From: Gnetum montanum
Lineage: Eukaryota > Streptophyta > Gnetopsida > Gnetales > Gnetaceae
Reading direction: 5' to 3'
Length of the DNA stretch: 43,448 nt
Assembly (NCBI GenBank): GCA_015680685.1
Contig: MNCI01010839.1
Location: forward strand, 396,354 to 439,801
Positions within the stretch are counted from its first letter, which is position 1, and each line of letters begins with the position of its first letter. Shown here piece after piece: positions 20,061 to 30,599 of this stretch. The position numbers and the translations under genes are program-made. A model generated the notes under the pieces. It did not search any database and was not told the DNA's origin. It was given only the letters and a program-made list of their open reading frames with translations.

Positions 20061-20446
20061 GTAAGAAAAACAAAGGTTTGAAAGCATCAAGAGTGGCAAA
20101 ACATCCAAATCATGGAGCTGATTGTAGCAGTTTCAATGGACTCTAAACACTTATTAAAATGAACTCTTTTACCTTCTTTATTTTAGCTAAAATAAAGTTT
20201 ATAGTTCAATCTATGTGCAATTTCTATTCATTTGTCTCATCTTAGCATAATTTATTCTCCATATTTGTATTTTGGCATTTTCATTTTCATTATCTCGTTT
20301 TATTCCCCTTAAGTTCTTGGGTGATCTACTAAACCATCTAGGATACCTCAAATCCTATTTTTCATGGAGGCCCTTAGAATCCAAGATTAAAGCTATTTTG
20401 CTAGAATTCTCATTTTCTCCACCAACCAAGATTTTTAGTCATTGCA
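20061..20446 (+). repeat. 5' LTR remnant of element 2
   Basis: It aligns with 39247-39661, sharing GTTTCAATGGACTCTAAAC, TATTTTGGCATTTTCATT and AGCTATTTTGCTAGAATTCT, and ends GTCATTGCA just before the primer-binding region. About 1 kb of U3 present in the 3' copy is missing. Confidence 0.85.
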
Positions 20447-20451
20447 ATTTT

Positions 20452-20470
20452 CTGGTCCTACGAGGACCTC
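20452..20470 (+). other. Primer-binding site, element 2 (diverged)
   Basis: TGGTCCTACGAGGACCTCC starts about six bases after the LTR end and keeps the TGG and part of the CTA.GAGGA pattern seen in element 1. Confidence 0.45.
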
Positions 20471-21689
20471 CACCAAAATTCTACATCCAAACTTATTACT
20501 TGTGTACCAATGTTGCCTACAATTGAAAAATTTTTAAATCTTTCAAGCATTTTATGCACATTCTGTTAATCCCTTTTCGGCTACCAAAACTAATGATGCA
20601 ATCCATCTTCCCTTGCCACCAAAGCCCAACATGGGAGCTGCAAGTATTTGGGTTTTTAGAATTTTCATAATACTTGTTGTGAATTCTAAGGCCAATGTTA
20701 GTTTTCTATCACAATAGTTACCCCCTCTAGCTGCCAAATTTTCTAATGAGGCCAATATTGGTGGTTTCATCACTCAAATCCTCATTACCCCTTATTGTGA
20801 AAATGTTTTAGTAGAGTCAACATTGGCAACCTACCAAAGCCATTTCTAGTGAAAATTCAAATCTCTTTCCTTTTTAGCCAAGTCTTGGTTTTCCAAAGTG
20901 AACCCCTACCCAATGTTTTATAGAAAGATGTAATATTTCTCATCTTATCCTCCTTTCTTTCTCCTTGCTACACCTAGTGTCGATGCAATTAGGGAGCCCA
21001 ACATGGTTGGGGTTTGATAACCACCTTGTTATTTTAAGTAAAGGGGTATACCCCCTTGGACAACCATTTACTATTTATAGCCTATAACATCTTTTTAGCC
21101 ATTTTAATCCTTTTTAACTTTCCATCAATTCTAGTTGCTATAATTTTCACTTTTATCTATTCATTTACATCTTTAGTAATCCATTTTTAGCATTTTAACA
21201 ATGTATTTAAACCAATCAACTATCCTACCCCTCAACTTCACTAACAAGGGGTCCAATCAACAAGTTGTGAGGGTATATGACCCCAAGGACCGTATTGTGA
21301 TCGAATGTAGATAGTCTCTGAGACTTAGGAGGTGTAGTCCTAATTTCTCAATTATAAATGAATACCATTATAACTTCATTTATGCTAACATTTAAGCTGG
21401 CATGTTGATTCCTTGCATGGAAACAAAAGTCAAGAGGGAGTTTGATCTTATACAATGCGATGACAAGGAATATATTTCTTTTTCATATGATCAAATACCC
21501 CTCAATGAAACTCATGTGTGCATCTTATCTTAATTAATTGAGATGGATGAAGCAAATGCCATAATCCTCTATCCCTTCTTACCCAACCATATTTGGGTCC
21601 ACACCAATCATAGCCACTTACCAAACATAATCAGTACTACAGTCCATCACATTCCACTTTTCCATGATGTTTTCCATCCAACCTAGGTT
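20471..21689. other. Untranslated leader of element 2
   Basis: No supported gene. It contains only short open frames on both strands. Confidence 0.5.
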
Positions 21690-23600
21690 ATTCTGACTAT
21701 CATTGGTGGTGGTCACCACCACCAATCCTCTAATCACCTAAATGGGAACTGTTACAAGATCCCAAGTAACCCAAGGGCCACACACCCATTTCATCTTGAT
21801 TATGCCTTAGATACCAACATAAACATCATTTTCCTTGTTTTTCCCATCCACTACCATGATGATGCAACCTCGGCCTCCCAACAAATACCATAACCCTTTT
21901 TGCAAACACCAAAACTAATAGGGGTACTCCAAGGCCTAGATCAAGCCTTTTAGATGATCCAATACCTGACAGAGGTGTTGAAGAGACTCAAGGCCTCTAC
22001 ATCTCAAAGAGTTAAGATCATGGACTTTTACTAGGATGACCTCATTAGTCCCATGGTCCTACCTCTAATGATTCTTCATGGTGTCACCATACCTCAATTT
22101 ATGAAGTACAATGATGAAGGTAACCTAAATGCTAACCTCATAATCTTTTAATCCAAGTTCTTGTTGCTACAAGCCTAACCACTCATGGTCATAACTATGT
22201 CCCTTATAAGAAAAGCATTTGATGGGTATTGTGCCTTACCAAGAGGACCTATATCCTCTCTTGAAGACTTGATTATATAATTCGTTAATCACTACAAGTA
22301 CAACTTGAAGCCTGGTACCATCCTTAACCAACTACTGAAGGTCAAGTAGGGACCTATTGAATCAATGCAAAAGTTCATCCAATGATAGAATGGTCTGCTT
22401 AACAACATATCAAAACCTATAGTTGAAACCCACCTTTTGGCTCTTTTCAAGGGGATGATTAACAATTTCATCAAGTCTAAACTATACTACCTTGACTTGT
22501 GGTTACTAAGTCAAGCCTTCTCTTAGACAAAGAACATAGAGGATGCCATGGAGGCTATCCATCACCTTATCTATATGGCATACAAGAACCAACACACATA
22601 GAGAGATAAGGAGATGGGTAAGCAAAACAATGTGGTTGTGGCAAAAATAGCCAAAGAAACCAAGACAACCAGTCAAGGGTAGAGAAACAATCAACCCAAG
22701 GTCCCTACTCAAGACCAAAGCAACTAGCTTTCAAAATCTAGGGCCATAGCATTGATTACCTCTAGATCCAACTTTGAGCATGAAGGTAGGACTAAATACA
22801 CTAGGTTACCTCTAAAACAATTTGAACTCTTAGATCAATTACTAAAGTGGAAGGATCCAATACAAGAAAATAACCAAAACTACTTGCAAGAAGCATGAGA
22901 GGCTATGTGAGATAGCCAAGAATCCTCCTTGAACAACAAAAAATTACCCTAATGTATCTAAGTATTTTAATCTCAATCACTTTTGCCACTATCATTAATT
23001 TCCTAGTCACAACACTAACTTATGCCTTGCACTAAATGATGATCTAAAATATAATAGATAGAGGTGAGTTAGTTCTAAATGCTTCTAACCCTATCCAACC
23101 TTAGAACTGTCGATGCATGTGTACAAAGACCCGTTAAACACCAACAACAACTCATAGATCATATTAGCATTCAATATCAATGACAATCGAAGGCCTACAA
23201 GGAACCATTTTTGATTTGAGTACCCCCATCATAATGAAAGGGGCTCTTCAGCTTCCAATATATCAAGGTCCCCTTTTGTTGTAAGGATACCATCAACAAT
23301 GCCCCCTAGGAAGCCCTTTGTCATCAAGGTTCCCCAGCTAGTTAGAATTGAGTCCACCCCTGTAACCATACAACAACCTCCCATGGTGGCTAATGCCACA
23401 ACCTCTTCCTTACAAACCAACAATGATAACCAGAAGTCCTCAACCAAGGAGAGGAAGAATCCTAAGCCAAATCCTAACAATCAAGATGATAAGTAAGCCA
23501 AGGCATGGAAGAAAGTGGATCCATAGAAGCCCACTTTCATATCATTAGTATCCATGATCTCCATAACCCAAGCTGCTTCAACAAGAAAACCACAAGAGGA
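21690..23600 (+). pseudogene. gag: Gag of element 2 (heavily broken)
   Basis: Recognisable blocks match element 1 Gag: IPQFMKYNDEGNLNANLI near 22105, RKAFDGYCALPRGPISSLED near 22210, LKPGTILNQLLKVK near 22310, ALFKGMINNFIKSKLYYL near 22440, and a knuckle remnant with FCHYH, SHNT and CLALNDDL near 22975-23035. Here the first Cys of the knuckle survives while the Gly-His region is altered, the reverse of element 1. Stops are frequent and more than one frame is used. The start is placed by analogy and is uncertain. Confidence 0.75.
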
Positions 23601-23783
23601 ATCTAAGAGTCAAAGAAGATAAAAAGAGGAGAAGCAACAACAAAAACCTAAAAATAAGGTATGCATTTGGGCCACATTAAGGAATTTAAGCACAACCAGG
23701 GTGACAAGCCTATGGCCAATGACATAAAATTCCTAGGTACGATGGAGCAAGTCAAGTAGTCTCTAAAATAGAAAAGCACAACA

Positions 23784-24638
23784 TTGATTCTATACAACCT
23801 AGTTATGAATTCTACTACATATCATAAAGCACTAGTCAAAATTTTGATCTCCATGTCCATTAATGAGGACATCCCTGCTAATGAAGAATTCATCCATGCA
23901 GTGATGGTGCCTTCTTCACCTAGGGAGATAAAGTCAACATCGCTAGTGTTTTGTGATAGCAAAATCAAAGCCATCCCCCAAAATGACGAAGTGATCAAGG
24001 CTTCTCTTTTCATCACGATATAGGTAGGCCAGTACAAGATGCATTAGATGCACATGGACAATGAAGCTACCACAAATGTCATCCCATACACCATAGTTAA
24101 GCATTTAGGCTTGATGGAATAAATATAACATACAACAACATTGATTCTCAAGTCCTTTAATGGATCATAGGTTGTTGTTAAGGGGTCTATCTCCTTAGAC
24201 TTTGTGGTAGGGGAGTAATTCCCCATGATTGTGGATTTCTTGTTGGTAGAGGAAACACTAGGATTCAACCTTATCCTAGGAAGATCTTGGTTGGCTCAAC
24301 TACAAGTCATATCTTCACCAATCCACCAAGAAATTCATCTTCCTTATGAGGGGGATGAAATCATCATTCATGGTGATAACGCAGTTTCCTTGATTGATAA
24401 CAATGTGGATATAGAGTGGGAATCTAAAGTGGGGCTTCAAGAAGAAACACAACCACAAAGTTAAGCAACCCAAGAGAGTAGAAAATCTGAAAATGACAAC
24501 GATGGGTTGGGAGAAGCACTAGGGGGAGAGCTCCCCTTCAACATCATCAGTGAAGGGAATGGAGAGTACAATCTTATGCAAAATAGATCCTATAAGTTTC
24601 CTAATCTCTCAAATATTGGGAGGCATTTGCACAAATAA
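23784..24638 (+). pseudogene. pro: Aspartic protease of element 2 (broken)
   Basis: The lead-in SINEDIPANEEFIHAVM matches PIKEDMLVEEKIIHAIM in element 1. The active-site block reads MHMDNEATTNVIPY, so Asp is kept but Gly is replaced by Glu. ILKSFNGS, VVVKGSISLDFVVG and GFNLILGRSWLAQL follow, then a Pro/Glu-rich tail ending NIGRHLHK and a stop. Interruptions include TAG near 24022 and others around 24050, 24120 and 24214. Confidence 0.8.
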
Positions 24639-24915
24639 TGTACACCCCTAATCCTTCCACCCTATGCTCTTATGACCTTATAACTATATGTACATATAGC
24701 CTGTTAGCCTAGAATTTTTTTTGCCTTTTATGTCATTTTGTTTGTTTTATATATAGCCTAGGAATTTATCTCTTATTTGAATTTTATTTATTAAATCCTT
24801 TTCTTTCTCCTTGTTAACATGATATAGACATGAAAACCTTATAAAAATATCAAAACCAAAAAGCCCATAAAAATTTTAAAACATAAAATAAACAAGAAAT
24901 ATATGTTTTCTTTTA

Positions 24916-25024
24916 GCTAAGACCTACCATGGCCTTAATCTATCAAACTAATGAAATTACTCGAGCCTACCATGGCCTTAAACTAGTAACTCCCATGGTC
25001 CACTATGGTCTAAAACTGGCAAGC
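24916..25024. repeat. ACCATGGCCTTAAACTAG-type repeat after protease (element 2)
   Basis: Three degenerate units (GACCTACCATGGCCTTAATC, GCCTACCATGGCCTTAAACT, GTCCACTATGGTCTAAAACT), at the same position as 7091-7382 in element 1. Confidence 0.7.
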
Positions 25025-25383
25025 ATCTTTTTTACCTTATTTCTGTTTTAGCCTACAATTGTATCATGTAGCGATCTTTAACATTATAGCTAAGATAGCC
25101 AAAAGAGCTATTTACAAAATTAAAACCTTAAAGACATAATAAAACCATAATTCTAGAATAATATAATCAAAATTTAAATTGAAACCTAAAACTTAAGACA
25201 TTTATAATGTAAATAGCCACAACCACACTATGTGAAAAAATGTCAAAATGTTCAAACAATAATAAAAAATAACCATAAAGCATCCATAACAAAGTCTTAG
25301 CTAACACTAGCCATCAACATCAGCATCAATAAACATCATGTTGTTCATAATAAGGGAAATTGAAAATGAGAAACCAAAGGATA

Positions 25384-25458
25384 CTAAGAGGCATCCAGAG
25401 GAGGAAGTGATGGGTCATCCCCACCATTGTTGTTGGGGTTTTTGATGTCTCATAGTGC
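25384..25458 (-). pseudogene. Antisense gene, terminal exon (element 2)
   Basis: After TATGTTTCAG the frame reads DIKNPNNNGGDDPSLPPLDA plus Ser and stops at TAG (25386-25384). One TGA lies near its start. Confidence 0.5.
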
Positions 25459-25548
25459 CTGAAACATAACAACATAAAGTCAATAAGTAACCAACAACAA
25501 AATTATAACTTAAGTAAAAAACTACAATGAAAAAAATATATATCAAAC

Positions 25549-26363
25549 CTATGTGGAATTTGGCTTGATGAACTCTAGAAAAAGATGTGGAAGACAAGTC
25601 TCCAAATGATGGAGACTCTAATCTTCTGTCCTGTTGGACCAATCCACATCCCCAAGATTAATACCATAGTCATAGAGACCTCACCTTCAACCATAGTGAC
25701 CTAAGGGGTAGGAGATTTAGCTATAGTGAGACTAATTTTAAAGAGTTTGTAAGTACTCTTAGTCTAAATCCCCTTGATGAACAACTCAATCTTATATTCT
25801 TTGGTCACCTCCTCCTTAAGCTACTTGAGGTATGCCTTCCGATCAACCTTGTACTATCTTTTATGATTCTTTTGTACCTAATCCCATTCTAGGACCAAGG
25901 TATAATAATCCTTCCAATCCTTGGCTTTTTAAGATGAGATCCATTTGCATCTAGTACTCTACCATCTCCCTAGAAAATTCCACCTTGTCATGATGATGTT
26001 CTAGTAGTGGGCCCACATTATCTCTTTGGTTCATAGGTTCTCCGTGTTAGCCACTTGGGCTTTCACAAAGGCCTTGTGATCTTGGAGATCCCTAATTATC
26101 TCAATTTCTCATTGGTTCTTCTCCATCAAGGCCACAACTTGATCCCATAGGGATTCATTTGACCTTTGTAATTCCCATAATGTTTTTATGCATGAAACTA
26201 CAAGATCAGTGATAGTTTCATACAACTTCAATGATACATTTGGGACATCAGAGGAAAGCTTTGGCAAAGAGTCAAACTCCATGTCATAGCTCAAGTCCCA
26301 TGGTACTAATGGCACCATAAAAAATTCATAACCATAAATACAACCATAATCATAATCCAAAAC
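25549..26363 (-). pseudogene. Antisense gene, exon 7 (element 2)
   Basis: It starts after ATCTTAG with an Asp/Tyr-rich segment not seen in element 1, then LPKLSSDVPNVSLKLYETI and CIKTLWELQRSNESLWDQVV, probably a helical or coiled-coil region. These match MPKLPLDVIEVPRHIYDEV and the following residues of element 1. The first 83 codons (26360-26109) are open. The later part contains NHKR(stop)YKVDRKAYLK, matching NHKYMYKMEHASYHKK. It ends CATAG/GTTTGATA. Confidence 0.65.
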
Positions 26364-26454
26364 CTAAGATAGCCATAACATAAATAAAACCTATAATCAA
26401 ATATACCTCTACAACATAGCAAAATGACTAAGGAAAACAAGGCATAGTTCTTAC

Positions 26455-26592
26455 CGATCCTAGGTGCAACCTATTGCAACCAATGGATGATGTCCTTGGC
26501 CACTCAATGAATGAACTCTATCTTTTCTAGGACCTCTACCCATGGTTTCATATAAAACATAGGTGTAGAGGCCTCTACTTGTAACTTTGGAA
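26455..26592 (-). pseudogene. Antisense gene, exon 6 (element 2)
   Basis: Between TTTTTGTAG and GTAAGAAC. It codes MKPWVEVLEKIEFIH, a stop, then VAKDIIHWLQ, homologous to element 1 at about 8575-8500. Confidence 0.65.
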
Positions 26593-26684
26593 CTACAAAA
26601 AGCATAACCATCATAAAATAGTTAGAACAAAAACCAAACATAAAACCATAGAATATAATGAGTAGCATTAAGGCATGTGCATAC

Positions 26685-26909
26685 CTAGCTCCTCTTCCTC
26701 CTTTGAGACTATGGTAGGTGGCTTGCCTTGCAAGGACCCATCAAAGAAGGCATCTAGGTCATCTAGGTCAACATTGGCTAACCCTTTGGCCTCTTACTAC
26801 TACAAGATTGCCTCCTCTGCATGTCTCTATTCCTCCTCTACCACTACTATTTCATGCCTTTACTCTTCCTCCACAATGGTAGCTTGGCCTACCATGTCTT
26901 GATGCTTAT
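26685..26909 (-). pseudogene. Antisense gene, exon 5, acidic (element 2)
   Basis: Between GGTTGTAG and GTATGCAC. It is Glu/Val-rich with several TAG stops, mostly where CAG or GAG would fit, then has DLDDLDAFFDGSLQGKPPTI. The Ser-rich open frame on the + strand here (26675-26902) is its mirror image and not a gene. Confidence 0.6.
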
Positions 26910-27015
26910 CTACAACCATAATATATAAAATAGATTAACATATGAAATAAAAATATAACCATAAGATGTAAAACATAAAATAATCAAAACATAGCTAAAA
27001 CATGCCAGTGACTAC

Positions 27016-28019
27016 CTAATATGACCTATTAAGCTTTAACTTGAGCTTCTTCTTGGAGGGTTGCTCTATTCCTAGTGCTTCCTCCTCTACAACCCATTTT
27101 AACCTTACCCTAGTTATCTTGTCAACCTTGGCATGTAACTCTCAAGCCCTCCAAATGTTAGCTATCACTATGATAGGCTTCTCCCCTATGCTATCAAGGG
27201 ATTCACACTGCCTACCACCAAATACCTTGATGGTAATAGACAGAAACTCTCCAACCTTCTTTGGTGGATTCTAAGCCTACATAGTTGGATAAATATGCTT
27301 TATCCAAGGCCTAGAGAATTGGTCTAGGCCCTAAGCCATCAAACATTCATTTCTCCTCATCACCAAGAACTCTACGAACCTTTTAAAATAAGCTACATAA
27401 ATTGCATAATGCATGTAAATTATTGTAGAGGTGTCCTTGCAAAGTTTGAGGTTCTTCTTCTAAAGCCCCATATCCAAATAATAAGCCTAGTTAAACCCTA
27501 TGCCCTTCATTAGGACCTTATTAAAGGTTCATCCCTAAGAAATGTTGATCACCTTATTTTGTGACAACAACTTAGGAAAGGCATTCTATCTAAACAAGGG
27601 ATAAGCTTTCCTTAGTTTAACATCCATGAAATCATCCATGGCAAGATAAAATCGGCCATAAAAAACACCTAACCATGCCTCAACCTCCTCATAATGGCCT
27701 TCCTTCTTCACTAGGTTGGTGGCAACTTTCATCCTGTCATAGGAAACACTAAACAAGTTATAAACGTTAGCCTTACTAATAGGTATGATCACTAGCACAC
27801 CTTGAACTATACTGCTAAAATGTCTAACTTCTGTGTCATAGGAGTCAATGATGTTTAGCATCTCTATAGCAAGGATGAAAAGGATAGGTTCAATGAAAAC
27901 ATCAAGCAAGCATGCATGTTCAATGTTTTATTGGATGTTCCTAGGCATCTATCCCCTCAACCACTTCTATGCTAATCCCACCTCACCAAATTTTAGGATG
28001 AGGGTATCCTCAAGGCATC
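27016..28019 (-). pseudogene. Antisense gene, large exon 4 (element 2)
   Basis: About 1 kb, starting CLEDTLILKFGEVGLA, equivalent to CIEANLLFRYGEVDES in element 1. The stretch 27909-27586 is open for 107 codons (LDVFIEPILFILAIEMLNII onward). FPKLLSQNKV, YYLDMGL, EFLVMRRNECLMA, SRPWIKHIYPTM and DSIGEKPIIVIANI follow, and the exon ends in a Lys-rich KKKLKLKLN. Similarity to element 1 runs the full length. Product unknown. Confidence 0.72.
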
Positions 28020-28213
28020 CTAAAATACATAAGGTGATGTCAAAATAGGTGGAAGGTCTTACAAGGTTACAATAAATGCTTATCATCAACATAGTCACAT
28101 ATAGAAAAACCAAGATATAACAAAACCAAAACCATAAGTTAAGACCATAGAATACTTATAACCTTAGTCATAAAAACATTAAACATAACATAAGGAACCA
28201 TCCTTATTCTTAC

Positions 28214-28488
28214 CTTTCTTCTACTTGTTCGATGAGGCTTTTGTGGAGGTCCCAGTGATAACATTCTTCTTCTTAATGTTCTTACAGCCCACCCACTAGC
28301 TATGTATTGTCTCAACAACTAGACACTTCTTGAAGATAGGGTTGAAGACATTAGTGTATTTATCAAAATTTCCTCTTAACTGATCATACATAATGCTTCT
28401 AATTTTTGAGCCTTTGGTAAATACACTTAATGCAGTTTGAGCCACTACTAAGGTCTACTCATTCTTGATTAAGCCTTGGTCATGAACC
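28214..28488 (-). pseudogene. Antisense gene, exon 3 (element 2)
   Basis: After TATGTATAG it reads VHDQGLIKNE, a stop, then AQTALSVFTKGSKIRSIMYD and QLRGNFDKYTNVFNPIFKKC. It ends in a Lys/Ser/Thr-rich tail at AAAG/GTAAGAATAAG. It matches element 1 exon 3 but has lost or changed the first frame segment. Confidence 0.6.
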
Positions 28489-28577
28489 CTATACATACAA
28501 GACATGCATAAAAACCAACAAGTTAGGGAAAGATAAGTAAGTTAAAAACATCAAGAACTTATAACAACCATGCTTAC

Positions 28578-29029
28578 CCTAGTAGATAGTACATTGTGCT
28601 AGGATGATTCTAGAACAATGTGTGAACTTAGTGCACCACTAGAAAAGTATTATTAGCACTATACTAAGAACAATTTGGCATGCTCTATATCTTAGATAAT
28701 AGTATGTATCGATGGTGTCCCTAGTGTCCACCACCTTTCCTACTACCTAATTTTTCAAATCATCAATTATGAACTTGATGGTTAGGTTATACATCCAAGG
28801 CATTAAGGTATCAACTATAATATCGATCGTATTAGTAGCTAAGTGTGACCACATCATCACATTGAAGTTTTATAGGATGTAAGCAAGGAATTCCCTTACC
28901 CCTGACTAGAACCATAGTGAGCCTCACTCATGAACCAAATCAAGAAGGAGAGTGTTGGCCTTGGGGGAGTTAATGTAGCATAGGACATCCACCAACTTCA
29001 CCACTATTAGGATGGACTTCAAAAGAGCT
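28578..29029 (-). pseudogene. Antisense gene, exon 2: NIF/FCP1-like domain (element 2)
   Basis: It begins after TTCCCATGTAG with ALLKSILIVVKLVDVLCYIN, then SGVREFLAYIL(stop)NFNVMMWSHLAT and DIIVDTL. These match element 1 exon 2 and the first and second blocks of NIF-family HAD phosphatases. The nucleophile position is Lys. The C-terminal DDSP-like block is out of frame or decayed. It ends CTAG/GGTAAGC, one or two bases off the donor in element 1. Confidence 0.6.
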
Positions 29030-29040
29030 CTACATGGGAA

Positions 29041-30291
29041 AATAATGCACACCAATTATAACCATGTTTATAATATTTAGCATAAAATAACAACTTCACA
29101 ACACTTAGAATTTCTTGGAAATTTTGCTAAGTATCCTAGTTAGAGGTGAAATTTCTCCCCATAAAAAACTCTATGGTGTTAACCAAAATTTCATCAATAA
29201 TTTAAAACTCAACATTATTATGATTTTTACAAAATTTAAACATTATATATGAGACATAATAATGTTTACACCATCAACTTATAATTCATTGAAACCTCAT
29301 ACAACCTTTTGACCACATTTAGACAACCATACTTAGAATCTATAAACAACCATAGGAAAAATCATTAATAAAAATAGAAATAGATTTTAATAGCCACAAA
29401 ACGATTTTTAGAGCATTGTTAGGATCCTTATGCATCCCCAAGGGCATGGGATGTTGACAAGAAAAATTCTTCAACATTCCAATGTTGCCCATCTCCAAGG
29501 GGTAAAACAACTAGAACCAAAATAAGATCTAATTTGCACAACCATAATGAAAAATCCATTAAAATTTAATTTTAACTCAAATTTTAGTGATTACACCATT
29601 TTTTAAATCCTAAAATCATTGCTTTTACATCCATATTTAGAAAATCCAAAAATTTATAGCCATGAACCTAGTTGTCATCAAAAAGCCCTTCTTGCATGAC
29701 TTTTGTAGAAAGTTTTCCAAAAATTCATTTTATCTCCAAATAGGGTGATTCTACATCATTTGAAATCTTACATCAAGATATACACACCCATAACCATAAA
29801 ACGTGCAAAATCCATACCATTTCTTCAAAAAAAATTCATAAATTTCTATGAAAAACTAAAAATGGCACAAAACATAACTATATAGTATAGCCAAAACATT
29901 CATAACTTTTTTGTTACAACTTCAAATCAAGAAAAACCACAACCAATGGAAACCTTAAACATTATCCTAAAACCAAAAAACATTTAAAATTAATAATGTA
30001 TAACCTATTTCCTAATAAAATATTCACAAGTATGCTTTCTTTTTTGACAAAAATGGTAAAAAACACATAAAAACTAACAAGACCTAATTTGAAAATCACA
30101 TAAAATGAAATCTAAATGACCAAAAAACCTTAGAAACCCATAACGACAATCAAAATAAGGGGTGGGATTTTCTCAAAATTAAATTCCATCAATTACAATG
30201 GCCTATATATGAGAAAACAACCTCATACTGGACAAGAAGAAACACCAAAATACAGCCAAGAACAAACAAAAAATGGCTAGCAATAACCTAC
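29041..30291. other. AT-rich intron-like spacer of the antisense gene (element 2)
   Basis: Low-complexity A/C-rich text with no coding block on either strand. It would be intron 1 if the exon ending at 30292 is real. Confidence 0.4.
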
Positions 30292-30413
30292 CTCGAAATT
30301 GTAGAAAATGAGCTCTGAATTGCCATAGGCCATGGCAGGTGAGAAATTCCCTAGGTGGCTACATCTACATCCTCTATGACTATGTTCTTTCTACTACTAC
30401 CTCTCCTCTTCAT
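30292..30413 (-). pseudogene. Possible first exon of the antisense gene (element 2)
   Basis: ATG at 30413 opens MKRRGSSRKNIVIEDVDVAT, a stop, then HLPWPMAIQSSFSTIS, ending CGAG/GTAGGTTA. Basic start, acidic follow-up and donor are gene-like. There is no match in element 1. The + strand frame 30355-30564 with a hydrophobic start overlaps it and looks like its shadow. Confidence 0.3.
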
Positions 30414-30599
30414 GGTTCCAGGAATCAACACTAACAAAACTTTGAAAATTGATGGTTTTGAGCTTTCATGCTACCTTGGAAGGAGATATGAGGTGACCAA
30501 ACTAAGAATATTAAGTATTAAAAGTAAGAAAACCTCTAATAAAGCTTTAATAATTGTTCTATAGAAGAGAATTATAGTTTGTGATTGATTTTTGGTGAA

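Larger units (their letters stand above)
25384..30413 (-). pseudogene. Antisense multi-exon gene in the PR-RT insert of element 2
   Basis: I assign exons, reading down the minus strand, at 29029-28578 (NIF-like), 28488-28214, 28019-27016, 26909-26685, 26592-26455, 26363-25549 and 25458-25384, plus a possible first exon ending at 30292. Acceptors (CCATGTAG, GTATAG, TTTTAG, GTTGTAG, TTTGTAG, ATCTTAG, TTTCAG) and donors (GTAAGC, GTAAGA, GTATGC, GTAAGA) fit plant splice sites. Exons 2-8 add up to about 3.0 kb, or about 1000 residues. Exons align in order with element 1. Stops in nearly all exons show this copy is dead. Its position in two separately inserted elements shows the gene is part of the family and not a chance insertion. 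Confidence 0.75.

Noticed and set aside
26675-26902. A Ser-rich + strand frame.
   Set aside because: Complement of the Glu-rich antisense exon 5 of element 2.
30355-30564. A + strand frame with a signal-peptide-like start and upstream TATATATGAG.
   Set aside because: Very short, Lys/Leu-rich after the start, no counterpart in element 1, and it overlaps a gene-like minus-strand exon. Kept out for lack of support.
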